Shown piece by piece: positions 1 to 9,532 of a stretch of 64,000 bases of DNA (position 1 is the stretch's first letter; each line of letters opens with the position of its first letter). The stretch spans positions 3,730,501-3,794,500 of the forward strand of contig NZ_JPOG01000001.1 of assembly GCF_000733765.1 (NCBI RefSeq), in the 5' to 3' direction. Below the pieces are notes generated by a model. It was not told the DNA's origin. It saw only the letters and a program-made list of their open reading frames with translations, and searched no databases. This DNA is from Algiphilus aromaticivorans DG1253 (GTDB taxonomy: Bacteria; Pseudomonadota; Gammaproteobacteria; Nevskiales; Nevskiaceae). Position numbers and translations under genes: made by a program.

Positions 1-1544
1 GCACCGGCGCCGCGCAGCATCTGCGCGCCACGCTCGATGACGGCTTCCATCTCCTCGTGCATGGCGATGGCGGCCTTGGGTTCCAGCAGCGACGCGAGGT
101 CTTCCAGCAGGCCGCGTGCCTGCTGCATGGCCTGGGTGCGCTCGCCCTTGCTAGCCCATACCCAGGCCAGGTAGGGAACCATCACCGTGCGCATCCAGGC
201 GTTGCCGCCGGCGACGAAGGTGCGGCGGGAGATGAGATATTCGATCTCGTCGCTGGCGAAGCGGCGGGCTCGCTCCAGCATGCGCTGGCTGCGCAGCCGG
301 CGGCTTTCGCCGAGGGATTCGCTGACGGCTTCCTCGTCCGGGATGCGGCGCTGCTGGTGCGCGAGGTCGCGCGGCAGGTCGACGGTATCGGCGAGGCGGG
401 AAATGACGTCCTGCAGCTCTTCGAGGATGCGCGCGGTGTGCTCGTCGCGCGTTGGCGAGGCGCCTTCGGCGACGACCTGGTCGAGCAGGCCGCGGATGCG
501 GTGGCGTGGGTCGGCGAGCAGCTCGGGCTGTGCGGCGGAGAGCCGCATCAGCGGCACCACCATCGGCTGCAGCACGTTGCGGGCCTGCTCGCGCGACGGC
601 GCCATGGAGGCGTAACCGCCCAGCATCTGGTCCAGCCGCTGGCTGTGCAGTTGAGCGAACTGCTGTGCCATCTGCACCTGCGATCCACCGAAGCCGCCCT
701 GACCGCCGCCCCATTGGCCGGGCGCGGCTGGCATGCCGGCTAGCTGCTGCGCGAACTGCTGCGTCACACCGCTCTGGCCGACGCCGAAAGGCTGGGTGTT
801 GTAGTGCGAGGCAGCCTGGGCGGCGGCCGCGGCCTGCTCCATGAAGGAGTAGGGACTTTCCTGCTCGGCGGCTTTCTCGTCCTCGTCGTCGTTGACGTCG
901 CGCGGCGCGACGACGCCGGCGGCGGTGAGGTCGCGGTCGATGAGGGCGTAGCCCGCGCTCAGCGCCGGGGTGGCACAGCGTTCGAAGAGCTTGAAGAGCA
1001 CGATCTGCATGCCCGGCTCCATCTCCAGCCGGCCGGCAGCCTCACGGAAAGTCTCCGCGACGTGCTCGGTGGACATGCGCCAGGACAGCCCGCGCTTGGG
1101 CTTCTTCTCGTGCGGGTCGGCTTCCGGGTCGATGACGGCCAGCCGCCGCAGCAGGTCACCGTGCAGCGAATCCGAATGATTGGTGACCGTGCTGATGAAG
1201 TTCTGCACGGCGCATTCCAGCTCCTGCTGCTCGTCCGATTTCAGCTCCAGCTTGAATTCGCCGACGGTGGCCTTCTGCTGCTCCTCGGGCGAGGGGGATC
1301 CGCGGTCGAAGTGCTCCAGGAAGGTCTCGACGAAGCTCTCGCGACGCAGGCGCAGCATGCGCATCAGGTCGATGCAGTCCTGCGTGGTCTTGCTCTTCAG
1401 GCTCTGCGTGTAGGCCCAGTCGAAGAGCACGTCGTCCGCTGCGCGCAATGCGCCTTCGACGGCGCTTTTCAGCTGATCACGGAAACGCGTCGAGATGCTT
1501 TCACGCAGCTCGTCGAATTCGGCTTCCGGTTTGGTTTCGCTCAT
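1..1544 (-). CDS. DUF1631 family protein, 3' end beyond the window
   Basis: An open frame runs from ATG at 1544 (N-terminus MSETKPEAEFDELRE) to the left edge with no stop, giving about 514 visible residues. The composition is that of a soluble, acidic, largely helical protein. The middle (roughly residues 200-270) is a Gln/Ala/Gly-rich low-complexity linker between two conserved helical blocks. This matches the DUF1631 family, which is common in Gammaproteobacteria and of unknown biochemical function. Family members are usually longer, so the C-terminal part is missing here only because the window ends. The 171 bases upstream, before the next gene, show no recognisable signal. Confidence 0.75.
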   Translation of the reverse strand, partial: MSETKPEAEFDELRESISTRFRDQLKSAVEGALRAADDVLFDWAYTQSLKSKTTQDCIDLMRMLRLRRESFVETFLEHFDRGSPSPEEQQKATVGEFKLELKSDEQQELECAVQNFISTVTNHSDSLHGDLLRRLAVIDPEADPHEKKPKRGLSWRMSTEHVAETFREAAGRLEMEPGMQIVLFKLFERCATPALSAGYALIDRDLTAAGVVAPRDVNDDEDEKAAEQESPYSFMEQAAAAAQAASHYNTQPFGVGQSGVTQQFAQQLAGMPAAPGQWGGGQGGFGGSQVQMAQQFAQLHSQRLDQMLGGYASMAPSREQARNVLQPMVVPLMRLSAAQPELLADPRHRIRGLLDQVVAEGASPTRDEHTARILEELQDVISRLADTVDLPRDLAHQQRRIPDEEAVSESLGESRRLRSQRMLERARRFASDEIEYLISRRTFVAGGNAWMRTVMVPYLAWVWASKGERTQAMQQARGLLEDLASLLEPKAAIAMHEEMEAVIERGAQMLRGAG

Positions 1545-1715
1545 GCGCGGGCGAATACGGGTCTAGAGATTGCGGAATGTAGCAGGGCGCAGAGCCGGAT
1601 AGAAGCGCCATTCCTGCTTACCCGAGAGAAGGCAGCAGCGGCGCGACGAACTGCGTCTTGTGACGGCGGTGCCTGCCGCGTCTCGGCGACGTCTATGCCG
1701 CATTCATCCACGGTC

Positions 1716-2843
1716 CTACAACACTGCAGTCAGGACTTCCACGACGCGGTCCAGCTGCTGCGTCGTGACGTGGCGGTGTGGCGCCACGCGCAGGGCGCCG
1801 TCGCGGATGGAGAGCACCACGCCCGCCTCGCGCAGCGCGTTGGCGGCGGCTTGCAGGTGCTCGGCGGGCGGGCGGATGGCGCAGAGATGCGGCAGATGGC
1901 CGTTCGGCATCAGCGCGCCCATGCCGGCGGCCTCCATGCGTGCGTGCAGATGCGTCGTCAGTGCGCCCAGGGCGGCTTCGACCTCGGCGATGCGCCAGTC
2001 GTGCAGCTGCTGCATGGCAGCGGTGGCGATGGGCGTGAGCAGCGGATGCGCACTGCTGCCGGCGTCGAAACGCGCCGCGCCGGGGCGATAGGGCGGCAGG
2101 CGCTGGGCGATGGCGTTGAAGTCGCCGCGCAGCTCGCGCGCCAGCCAGGTCTGCTCGATGGGCTCGCCCTGCGCGCGCCAGCGCGGCGCGGCCCACAACC
2201 AGCCCAGGCCGTGGGCGCCGAGCAGCCACTTGTGGCCGACGCAGACGACGAAATCGGCGCCCAGTGCGTCCAGATCCATGCTGACGGCACCCAGTGCCTG
2301 GCTGGCGTCGACCACCAGCGCCGCGCCCTGGGCGTGTGCGCGCTCGCGGATGGCGAAGAGATCCAGTGGCGCGCCGTCGCACCAGAAGCAGGGCGGGGCG
2401 CTGACGACCTTGGTATGTGGATCGATGCCGCGCAGCACGGCGTCGGTCCAGCTTTCTCCGGCTTCGGGGCGGACCTCGATGCAGCGCGCCCCAGTGGCCT
2501 CGGCCGCCACCTGCCAGACGCTGCGGTTGGAAGGGTATTCGCCGGCAAGTAGCACCACCGTATCGCCTTCGGCGAGCGGCAGATTGCGCGCCGCCACGGC
2601 CATGCCGTAGCTCGCCGAGGGCACGTAGGCCAGCGCTTCGGCCTCGGTGCCGAAGGTGGCAGCGGCCAGCTCGCGCAGATGCTCCACGGCGCCGAACCAG
2701 TCGGCCATGTCGCCCTCCCAGGGACGCGCGCTCGACGCTAGGGCGCTGCGCGCGGCGTCGTTGACCGCGTGCAGACGCGCACCCTGTCCGGCGCTGTTGA
2801 GGTAGATGAGGTTGTCGGGCAGGTCGAAGATGTTTTCGGACAT
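1716..2843 (-). CDS. PLP-dependent class V aminotransferase-fold enzyme, EgtE candidate
   Basis: A 375-residue protein starting MSENIFDLPDN. The open frame extends 49 codons upstream, but that extension lacks family character. The fold-type I PLP site is visible: the motif GHKWLLGAHGLG supplies the Schiff-base lysine, and an upstream DASQALGAV block supplies the Asp that contacts the pyridine nitrogen. The family includes cysteine desulfurases, kynureninase-like enzymes and the ergothioneine C-S lyase EgtE. The gene is divergent from egtB with 106 bases between the start codons. I therefore infer that it may cleave the hercynylcysteine sulfoxide made by EgtB, releasing ergothioneine. Sequence alone cannot separate EgtE from other class V lyases or aminotransferases. 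Confidence 0.7.
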   Translation of the reverse strand: MSENIFDLPDNLIYLNSAGQGARLHAVNDAARSALASSARPWEGDMADWFGAVEHLRELAAATFGTEAEALAYVPSASYGMAVAARNLPLAEGDTVVLLAGEYPSNRSVWQVAAEATGARCIEVRPEAGESWTDAVLRGIDPHTKVVSAPPCFWCDGAPLDLFAIRERAHAQGAALVVDASQALGAVSMDLDALGADFVVCVGHKWLLGAHGLGWLWAAPRWRAQGEPIEQTWLARELRGDFNAIAQRLPPYRPGAARFDAGSSAHPLLTPIATAAMQQLHDWRIAEVEAALGALTTHLHARMEAAGMGALMPNGHLPHLCAIRPPAEHLQAAANALREAGVVLSIRDGALRVAPHRHVTTQQLDRVVEVLTAVL

Positions 2844-2949
2844 GGACTGGCTCGGCTGCGGCGAAGGCGGGACAGCCGGCGCGCGCCCGGCTGCAGGTAT
2901 CGTATCGTGACGATCCACACGAAAGCTCCGGCACCACCGGATCGCAGAA

Positions 2950-4212
2950 ATGAGCAAGGAGACCGCGACGGCCCACGCGCCGCGCACCACGGAAGAGCTG
3001 CAGGCCGCCTATGCCCGCGTGCGCGGCAGGACGCTGGCCCTGGCCGCGCCGCTGTCGGCCGAGGACGCCTGCGTGCAGTCCATGCCGGAGGCGAGCCCGA
3101 CGAAGTGGCATCTGGCGCACACCACCTGGTTCTTCGAGCAGTTCCTGCTCGGCCGCGATGCGGGCTACGAACCGGTGAATCGCGACTGGCACTTCCTCTT
3201 CAATTCCTACTACCAGTCGGTGGGGCCGATGCACGCGCGGCCGCACCGCGGGCTGCTGACCCGGCCGTCGCTGGACGAGGTTCTGCGCTACCGCGCCATC
3301 GTCGACGAGCGCATGGCTGCACTCATCGCCGACCACGACGACGCCGAAACCGTCGAGCGCGTCACTCTGGGCCTGCATCACGAGCAGCAGCATCAGGAGC
3401 TGATCCTCACCGACATCAAGCATCTGCTGTCCTGCAATCCGCTGGAGCCGGCCTATCGCGACACCGGTCCGAGCGCGCGGAGTGCTGCGGTCGCGCTGGA
3501 CTTCATTCCCGGCGCCGAGGGCATCCACGACATCGGCCACGGCGGCGACGGCTTCGCCTTCGACTGCGAGACGCCGCGTCATCGCACGCTGCTGCATCCG
3601 CACGCGCTGGCCAACCGCCTCGTCACCAACGCCGAATTCCGCGAGTTCATCGCCGACGGTGGCTACGAAACACCCACCCTCTGGCTGTCCGAGGGCTGGG
3701 AAACGGTGCAGGCGCGCGGCTGGCGGCATCCGCTGTACTGGTCGGAGGATCTGGCCAGCGAGTTCACCCTCGCCGGTCGGCGTGACCTCGACCCGAATGC
3801 GCCGGTGGTGCACGTCAGCTACTTCGAGGCCGATGCCTTCGCCCACTGGGCGGGTATGCGCCTGCCGGCCGAAGCGGAATGGGAGTGCGCGGCGGCGGGC
3901 CAGCCGGTGGCCGGCAATCTGCTCTACGAAGGTGCTCTGCATCCGCGCGCAGCAACGCCGGGCGACGGCCTGCTGCAGCTCTGGGGCGACGTCTGGGAAT
4001 GGACGGCCAGCCCCTACGTCAGCTATCCGGGCTACAAGCCGCTGCCGGGTGCTCTGGGCGAGTACAACGGCAAGTTCATGTGCGGGCAGTTCGTGCTGCG
4101 CGGCGGCTCGGTGGCCACGCCCGCCGATCACATCCGTGCCAGCTATCGCAATTTCTTCGCGCCGGCGGATCGCTGGCAGTTCAAGGGTCTGCGCCTGGCG
4201 AGGGATCTCTGA
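2950..4212 (+). CDS. egtB: Ergothioneine biosynthesis sulfoxide synthase EgtB
   Basis: A 420-residue non-heme iron enzyme that joins hercynine to a thiol donor with oxygen to give a sulfoxide. The N-terminal DinB-like domain carries the iron ligands: His57 in KWHLAHTTWF, and the H-x3-H-x-E motif at His144/His148/Glu150 in HHEQQHQE. The C-terminal formylglycine-generating/sulfatase-modifying fold shows RLPAEAEWE, WGDVWEWT and the terminal FKGLRLARDL. Length and domain order match proteobacterial EgtB. Its TGA overlaps the egtD ATG (TGATG), so the two are translationally coupled. No egtA or egtC is in the window. This raises the possibility that the enzyme uses cysteine directly rather than gamma-glutamylcysteine, but I cannot determine that from sequence. 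Confidence 0.93.
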   Translation: MSKETATAHAPRTTEELQAAYARVRGRTLALAAPLSAEDACVQSMPEASPTKWHLAHTTWFFEQFLLGRDAGYEPVNRDWHFLFNSYYQSVGPMHARPHRGLLTRPSLDEVLRYRAIVDERMAALIADHDDAETVERVTLGLHHEQQHQELILTDIKHLLSCNPLEPAYRDTGPSARSAAVALDFIPGAEGIHDIGHGGDGFAFDCETPRHRTLLHPHALANRLVTNAEFREFIADGGYETPTLWLSEGWETVQARGWRHPLYWSEDLASEFTLAGRRDLDPNAPVVHVSYFEADAFAHWAGMRLPAEAEWECAAAGQPVAGNLLYEGALHPRAATPGDGLLQLWGDVWEWTASPYVSYPGYKPLPGALGEYNGKFMCGQFVLRGGSVATPADHIRASYRNFFAPADRWQFKGLRLARDL

Positions 4213-5195
4213 TGGGTTCTCAGGAAAGCGCCGCACCCATTGCGCGGACGGCGCCGGACGCCGATTTCGCTGCCGATGTTCTGGATGGCCTGAGCGGGGC
4301 GCAGAAGCGCATTCCCTCGAAGTATCTCTACGACGCCCGCGGCTCGGAGCTCTTCGAGCGCATCTGCGACCAGCCCGAGTACTACCCGACGCGCACCGAG
4401 CTGGGCATCCTGCAGAGCGAGGGCGCGGCCATCGCCGAGGCCGTCGGCCCGCGCGCGCTGGTACTGGAGTACGGCAGCGGCAGCGGCGTCAAGACGCGGC
4501 TGCTGCTCGATGCCCTCGACGCGCCGGTGGCCTATATGCCGGTGGAGATCTCCTACAGCGCGCTGGCGGCCAGCGTCGCCGAGCTGGCGGCGGATTTTCC
4601 GGACATCGAGATGCGCGCGCTCTGCGCCGATTTCACCCAGCCGCTGACGCTGCCCGCACCGCAGCGTGCGGCGGATCGGGTGCTGGTCTTCTTCCCGGGC
4701 TCGACGCTGGGCAACTTCGCGACCGAGGATGCCGTCGATCTGCTCGCTGTGATGCGCGCGGACATGGGCGCCGACGGCCTGGCCCTGGTGGGCGTGGATC
4801 TGCAGAAGGACCCGGCCGAGATCGAGGCCGCCTACAACGACGCCGCCGGCGTCACCGCCGCCTTCACGCTGAATCTGCTCACCCGCATCAACCGCGAGCT
4901 GGGCGCCGACTTCGACCTCGACGGCTTCGTGCACGAGGCGCGCTACAACCCCGAGGCCGGCCGTATCGAGACGCGCATCCGCAGCCGGCGTGCGCAGCGC
5001 GTGACGGTGGCCGGGCAGCGCTTCGACTTCGCCGAGGGCGAGGGCATCCTCGTCGAATACAGCTGCAAGTACACGCAGACGGGCTTCGCGGAAATGGCAC
5101 AGCGCGCCGGGCTGCGCGTGCACAGCAGCTGGACGGATCCCGACGGTCGCTTTGCGTTGCAGCTACTGTGCAGCGAGGATGTAACAAGCGCTTGA
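4212..5195 (+). CDS. egtD: L-histidine N-alpha-methyltransferase EgtD
   Basis: A 327-residue SAM-dependent enzyme that trimethylates histidine to hercynine, the first step of ergothioneine synthesis. It has the EgtD N-terminus (IPSKYLYDARGSELFERI, then QPEYYPTRTE). The Rossmann SAM-binding loop is LEYGSGSGVKTR. The later motif FFPGSTLGNF and the C-terminal ILVEYSCKYT histidine-binding region are also present. The ATG at 4212 lies within the egtB stop codon, so this is the second gene of an egtBD operon. The start is set by that overlap and by alignment to the family; the longer open frame upstream is an out-of-context extension through egtB. Confidence 0.95.
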   Translation: MGSQESAAPIARTAPDADFAADVLDGLSGAQKRIPSKYLYDARGSELFERICDQPEYYPTRTELGILQSEGAAIAEAVGPRALVLEYGSGSGVKTRLLLDALDAPVAYMPVEISYSALAASVAELAADFPDIEMRALCADFTQPLTLPAPQRAADRVLVFFPGSTLGNFATEDAVDLLAVMRADMGADGLALVGVDLQKDPAEIEAAYNDAAGVTAAFTLNLLTRINRELGADFDLDGFVHEARYNPEAGRIETRIRSRRAQRVTVAGQRFDFAEGEGILVEYSCKYTQTGFAEMAQRAGLRVHSSWTDPDGRFALQLLCSEDVTSA

Positions 5196-5210
5196 TTCAA
5201 TTTGCGGCCC

Positions 5211-5238
5211 GTCGCACCGCGCTGTAGGCGCGTGCGAC
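5211..5238. repeat. Imperfect hairpin between egtD and the efflux operon
   Basis: The arms GTCGCA-C-CGCGC and GCGCG-TGCGAC pair around a TGTAG loop with one bulged C. It lies 15 bases after the egtD stop and 32 bases before the next start. There is no following T-run, so it is not a classical terminator. It could be a single REP-like element or a processing/attenuation structure. Confidence 0.4.
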
Positions 5239-5270
5239 CGCGGCCGGACGGTTCTTCCCTGGGAGATGCG

Positions 5271-6434
5271 ATGCGCAAGGGCATGCTCGCTGCGAGCGCG
5301 CTCGTGGTTCTGCTCGGTGTAGTGGCAGCGGCTGCGCTCGCGCCGACGCCGGCACCGGAGGAAGGCGACAGCGCCGAGCGTGCCGTCGCCGTCGAGACTG
5401 CGCCGCTTGAAGTGGGCTCGCTGGTTGCCTCGCGCCGTTTCCCGGCCAGCCTGGAGGCGGCCGCCGAGTACACGGTGGCGCCGCGCGTTGCCGGTCGCGT
5501 GCAGGCGGTGCATGTCGACATCGGCGATGTCGTCGAGCGCGGCGACTTGCTGGTGGCCCTCGACGATGCCGAGTTCCGGCAGGAGCTGGCCGCGACACGC
5601 GCGGATCTGCAAGTGGCCGAGGCCGAGCGCGAGCAGGCGGCCAGCGCGCTGGCGCTCGCCGAGCGCCGGCTGGCGCGCGTCCAGCGGCTGGAGGCCGACG
5701 GCATAGCCGCGGCATCCGAGCTGGAGGACGCCGAAGCCGAGGTCGACGCCCAGCGCTCGGCGCTGGCGGTGGCCGAGGCGCGCATCGCCCGCGCGCGCTC
5801 GGCGCGCGAGACGGCCGCGCTGCAGCTGGCCGATACCCGCATCACGGCGGACTGGAGTGGCGAAGACGGCCCGCGCGTGGTCGGCGAACGCATGGTCGAC
5901 GCGGGCGACACCGTCGCCGCCAATACGCCGCTGCTACGCATTCTGGACACGCGCGAGCTGCGTGCGGTGATCCAGGTGCCGCAGGATCTCTACGGCATGC
6001 TGTCCGTGGGCCAGGCTGCGGAGGTGCAGGCTGCGGCCATGCGCGCACCGCGCTTCAATGCCGCCATCAGCCGCATCGCCCCGAGCTTCGACCCGGCGTC
6101 GCGGCAGGCGCGGGTGGAGTTGCGCGTGGACAACGCGCAGGGTCTGCTGGCGCCGGGCATGTATCTGCAGGTTGCGCTGGAGGCGCGGCGCGTGGACGAG
6201 CGCCCCATCGTGCCGGCGGCCGCGCTGGTCGAGCGTAACGGCCGGACGGGCTTCTTCACGGTGGATGAGGAAAGCGGCCGCGCCCGCTTCGTGCCCGCCG
6301 AGGTGCTGCTGCGTGCCGGTGAGCTGGCGGCGCTGTCGCTGGAAGAGGAAGCGCCGGAAACCGTGGTCGTGCTCGGCCAGGACCAGTTGCGCGACGGCGC
6401 CGCCGTGACGCGCGCGGGCGGGGCGCCGGCTTGA
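5271..6434 (+). CDS. RND efflux periplasmic adaptor (HlyD/MFP family)
   Basis: A 387-residue membrane fusion protein that links an inner-membrane RND pump to its outer membrane channel. I chose ATG 5271 (MRKGMLAASALVVLLG) over an in-frame start 69 bases upstream. It gives a clean signal/anchor segment and has a GGGAG ribosome site a few bases before it. After the anchor comes the lipoyl half-motif (GRVQAVHVDIGDVVERGDLL), an Ala/Glu-rich alpha-hairpin at about residues 90-180, then the beta-barrel and membrane-proximal domains. The stop overlaps the TTG start of the pump gene. The substrate cannot be inferred. Confidence 0.9.
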   Translation: MRKGMLAASALVVLLGVVAAAALAPTPAPEEGDSAERAVAVETAPLEVGSLVASRRFPASLEAAAEYTVAPRVAGRVQAVHVDIGDVVERGDLLVALDDAEFRQELAATRADLQVAEAEREQAASALALAERRLARVQRLEADGIAAASELEDAEAEVDAQRSALAVAEARIARARSARETAALQLADTRITADWSGEDGPRVVGERMVDAGDTVAANTPLLRILDTRELRAVIQVPQDLYGMLSVGQAAEVQAAAMRAPRFNAAISRIAPSFDPASRQARVELRVDNAQGLLAPGMYLQVALEARRVDERPIVPAAALVERNGRTGFFTVDEESGRARFVPAEVLLRAGELAALSLEEEAPETVVVLGQDQLRDGAAVTRAGGAPA

Positions 6435-9400
6435 ATCTGCCTGCGGCGGCGGTCGCGCGGCCGGTGACCACCGTCATGGTGGTGCTCATCGCCGTGCTGC
6501 TGGGCGCCATCGCGCTGACGCGCATCCCGGTCGACCTGCTGCCGGATATCGAGAGCCCGGTGCTCAACATCCAGGTCGAGTACGCCAACGCTGCGCCGCA
6601 GACCATGGAGGAGCTGGTTACGCGCGTCATCGAGCAGGCGGTGGCCTCGACGCCGGGTTTGGAGGAGATGCGCTCCGAGTCCAAGGAGGGCGAGAGTGAG
6701 GTGACGCTGCGCTTCGCCTGGGGCACCGATATCGACGTCGCTTCCAACGATGTGCGCGACCGCCTCTTCAGCGAGGTCGACGAGCTGCCCGAGGACGCCG
6801 GCCGCCCGCGCATCCGCAAGTTCGATAGCGCCGACACGCCCATCATGCTGCTGGGTATCTCCAGCCCCATCGATCCGGTGGCGCTGCGCCGCCTCATCGA
6901 CAACCGGCTGCTCTATCGCATCCAGCAGGTGCCCGGCGTGGCCGCCGCCGAGACCTGGGGCGGTCCCGAGCGCGAGATCCAGGTGAATCTGGACATCGAC
7001 AAGGTGGAGGCGCTGGAGCTGTCGCTGGTCGACGTCGGCGACGCGCTGGAGGCGGCCAACCGTAATCTGCCGGCCGGCTCCATCGAGCTGCAGGGCCGCG
7101 AGATCCGTCTGCGCACGCCCGGGCGCATCGCCAGCCTCGACGAGCTGCGCGCCACGGTCGTCGCCGAGCGCGCCGGCGAGCCCATCACCGTCGGCGATAT
7201 CGCCAGCGTTGCCGATACGCAGATGCGCGAGAACCGGCTGATCCGCATCAACGACGAGGCGGGTGTGCGCATGGCGGTGCGCAAGCAGTCCGGCGCCAAC
7301 ACGGTGGAGGTGTCGCAGCGCATTCTCGACGAGGTCGAGCGCCTCAATGAGGAGCTGCCACAGGTCGCCATCATGCCCTTCTTCGACAGCGCCGGCTTCA
7401 TCGAGCGCGCCATCGCCAATGTCACGCGCTCACTGCTCTACGGCAGTGTGCTCGCCGTGCTGGTGCTGATGCTCTTTCTCGGCAACCCGCGCGCGACGAT
7501 GGTCATCGCCACGGCCATTCCGGTGTCGCTGATCAGCACCTTTGCGCTGATCTATTTCTCGGGCTTCACGATCAATCTGATGACGCTGGGCGGACTGGCG
7601 CTGGGCGTCGGTCTGATGGTGGATTCGGCCATCGTCGTGCTCGAGAACATCATGCGCCGTCGGCAGGAGGACGGCGAGGGTCTGCGGGCCTCCGCCGAGC
7701 GCGGCGGCAACGAGGTCGCGGCGGCCATCGTCGCCAGCACGCTGACGACGCTGGCCATCTTCATCCCCATGCTCTTCGCCACCGAGATTGCCGGCCAGCT
7801 CTTCCGCGAGCTGGCGGTGGTGGTCGCCTTCGCGCTGGCCTGCGCGCTGATGGTGGCGCTGACGCTGGTGCCCATGCTGACCGCGCGCTACGTGCCCGCC
7901 GGCGGCGGCTTGAAAACGCGATGGCTGCAGGCGCCGGCAGCGGCCATCGCGCGCCGTTATGCGGCGCTGCAGACCAGCTATCGGGATGCGCTGGAGGGCG
8001 CGCTGGCGCGGCCGCGTCGGGTCGTCGCGGTGGTGGTGCTGCTCTTCGCCGGTGCCGTTGCGGCGCTGCCCCTGCTGGGCAGCGAGTTCATGCCCGCCAG
8101 CGACGAGGGCGAGGTGCGTGTCGATCTGGAAATGCCGCTGGGTACGACGCTGGAGATCATGGATCGGCAGACGCGTCGCGCCGAGGCGATCATCCGCGAA
8201 GTCGTGCCGGAACGGCGCTCGATGGTCACCAGCGTGGAGAGCGAAGGCGGCACCGAGGCGGACATCCGCATCGAGTTGCCGCCGACGGGTGCGCGGGAGC
8301 GCTCAAGCGCGGAAGTGGCCGCGGCCCTGCGCGAGGCCGTCACCGGCCTGCCGGATACCACGGTGCGCGTGCGGGTGCGCGAGCCCTTCTTCCTGCGCTG
8401 GCTGTCGCGTGGGCTGAGCGAGGGCGAGGCGCTGGGCGTGGAGGTGCGCGGCTACGACTTCGCCACCCTCGACCGCCTGACCGAGCAGGTGCGCGAAACG
8501 CTGACCGGCATCGATGGCATCACCGATCTGCGCGTGCCGCGCACGGGCGGCGAGCCGCAGCGGCTCATCGTCATCGACCGCGGCCGTGCGGCCGATCTCG
8601 GCGTATCGGTGGAATCCGTCGGCCGGACCGTGGAGACGGCCATCGCCGGCAATACAAGCGGCTATTTCCTCGATCAGGGTGACGAGGTGCGCATCCTGCT
8701 CAAGCTGGCCGAGAACCGCAGTATCGCGCCCGAGCGCATCCTCGATCTGCCGGTCCCGGCGCGCAACGGGCGCATGGTGCCGCTGGGTGCCGTCGCCGAG
8801 CTGCGCGAGGCCAGCGGGCCGGTCGAGATCCAGCGCGAGAACCAGCAGCGCATGAATGTCGTCTTCGCCAACATCGCCGGCCGCGATCTGGGCTCGGTGG
8901 CCGAGGATGTGCAGGCGGCGCTGGCCGAGATTCCACGCCCGGCGAACTACGAGCTGGCGCTGACCGGCGAGTACGAGGCGCAGCAGGCGGCCTTCGGCGC
9001 CATGGCGCTCAACGTCGCGCTGGCTTTGCTGCTGGTCTACATGGTGATGGCCTGCCTCTATGAATCGCTGCGCGATCCGGTCATCGTCATGGTGACGGTG
9101 CCGATGGCGCTGATCGGCGTCGTCGTCATGCTGCTCGCCACCGGCACGGCGCTGAGCGCGCAGTCGCTGGTGGGCTGCCTGATGCTGATCGGCATCGTCG
9201 TCAACAACGCCATCCTCATCGTCGATCAGGCGAATCTGATGCAGGGCGAGGGTCGCGATGCCCTGGATGCGGTGCGCGAGGCCGGCCGGCGGCGCCTGCG
9301 CCCGATCTTGATGACCGCGGCTACCACCATCCTGGCGCTGGTGCCGCTGGCCGTGGGTGTCGGTGAAGGCGCCGACGCGCAGGCGCCGCTGGCGCGCGCG

Positions 9401-9532
9401 GTCATCGGCGGGCTGATCTCGTCCACGCTCATCACGCTGATCATCATTCCGGTGGTCTACGCCGGTTTCCACGGCGCCTGGCCGGCGCGCGGCGCGAAGC
9501 CTGCCAGTGCCGTCGCCACTTCCCGCTCGTGA
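6431..9532 (+). CDS. Efflux RND transporter permease subunit
   Basis: A 1033-residue inner-membrane proton-driven pump. It begins with a TTG codon overlapping the adaptor stop (TTGA), followed by the standard RND N-terminus ([20 protein letters not shown] and [10 protein letters not shown]). Two large periplasmic loops lie between TM1-2 and TM7-8. TM4 shows [15 protein letters not shown] with the conserved Asp, and TM10-11 shows [13 protein letters not shown]. The sequence resembles the HAE1/SwrC-like branch of drug or organic-compound exporters more than the CzcA metal branch. It is followed without a gap by a TolC-type gene, completing a three-gene tripartite system. Confidence 0.92.
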   Translation: MNLPAAAVARPVTTVMVVLIAVLLGAIALTRIPVDLLPDIESPVLNIQVEYANAAPQTMEELVTRVIEQAVASTPGLEEMRSESKEGESEVTLRFAWGTDIDVASNDVRDRLFSEVDELPEDAGRPRIRKFDSADTPIMLLGISSPIDPVALRRLIDNRLLYRIQQVPGVAAAETWGGPEREIQVNLDIDKVEALELSLVDVGDALEAANRNLPAGSIELQGREIRLRTPGRIASLDELRATVVAERAGEPITVGDIASVADTQMRENRLIRINDEAGVRMAVRKQSGANTVEVSQRILDEVERLNEELPQVAIMPFFDSAGFIERAIANVTRSLLYGSVLAVLVLMLFLGNPRATMVIATAIPVSLISTFALIYFSGFTINLMTLGGLALGVGLMVDSAIVVLENIMRRRQEDGEGLRASAERGGNEVAAAIVASTLTTLAIFIPMLFATEIAGQLFRELAVVVAFALACALMVALTLVPMLTARYVPAGGGLKTRWLQAPAAAIARRYAALQTSYRDALEGALARPRRVVAVVVLLFAGAVAALPLLGSEFMPASDEGEVRVDLEMPLGTTLEIMDRQTRRAEAIIREVVPERRSMVTSVESEGGTEADIRIELPPTGARERSSAEVAAALREAVTGLPDTTVRVRVREPFFLRWLSRGLSEGEALGVEVRGYDFATLDRLTEQVRETLTGIDGITDLRVPRTGGEPQRLIVIDRGRAADLGVSVESVGRTVETAIAGNTSGYFLDQGDEVRILLKLAENRSIAPERILDLPVPARNGRMVPLGAVAELREASGPVEIQRENQQRMNVVFANIAGRDLGSVAEDVQAALAEIPRPANYELALTGEYEAQQAAFGAMALNVALALLLVYMVMACLYESLRDPVIVMVTVPMALIGVVVMLLATGTALSAQSLVGCLMLIGIVVNNAILIVDQANLMQGEGRDALDAVREAGRRRLRPILMTAATTILALVPLAVGVGEGADAQAPLARAVIGGLISSTLITLIIIPVVYAGFHGAWPARGAKPASAVATSRS

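Noticed and set aside
804-2552. 582-codon plus-strand frame opposite DUF1631 and the aminotransferase
   Set aside because: Its translation has no recognisable domain, and it spans two supported genes on the other strand.
1693-4236. 847-codon minus-strand open frame covering the aminotransferase and egtB
   Set aside because: It is a GC-rich antisense shadow. Its translation is Arg/Ala-rich without family motifs, while the aminotransferase and egtB frames carry clear catalytic motifs.
5211-5238. Rho-independent terminator of the egt operon
   Set aside because: The hairpin has a bulge and no following T-run, so I list it only as an imperfect hairpin.
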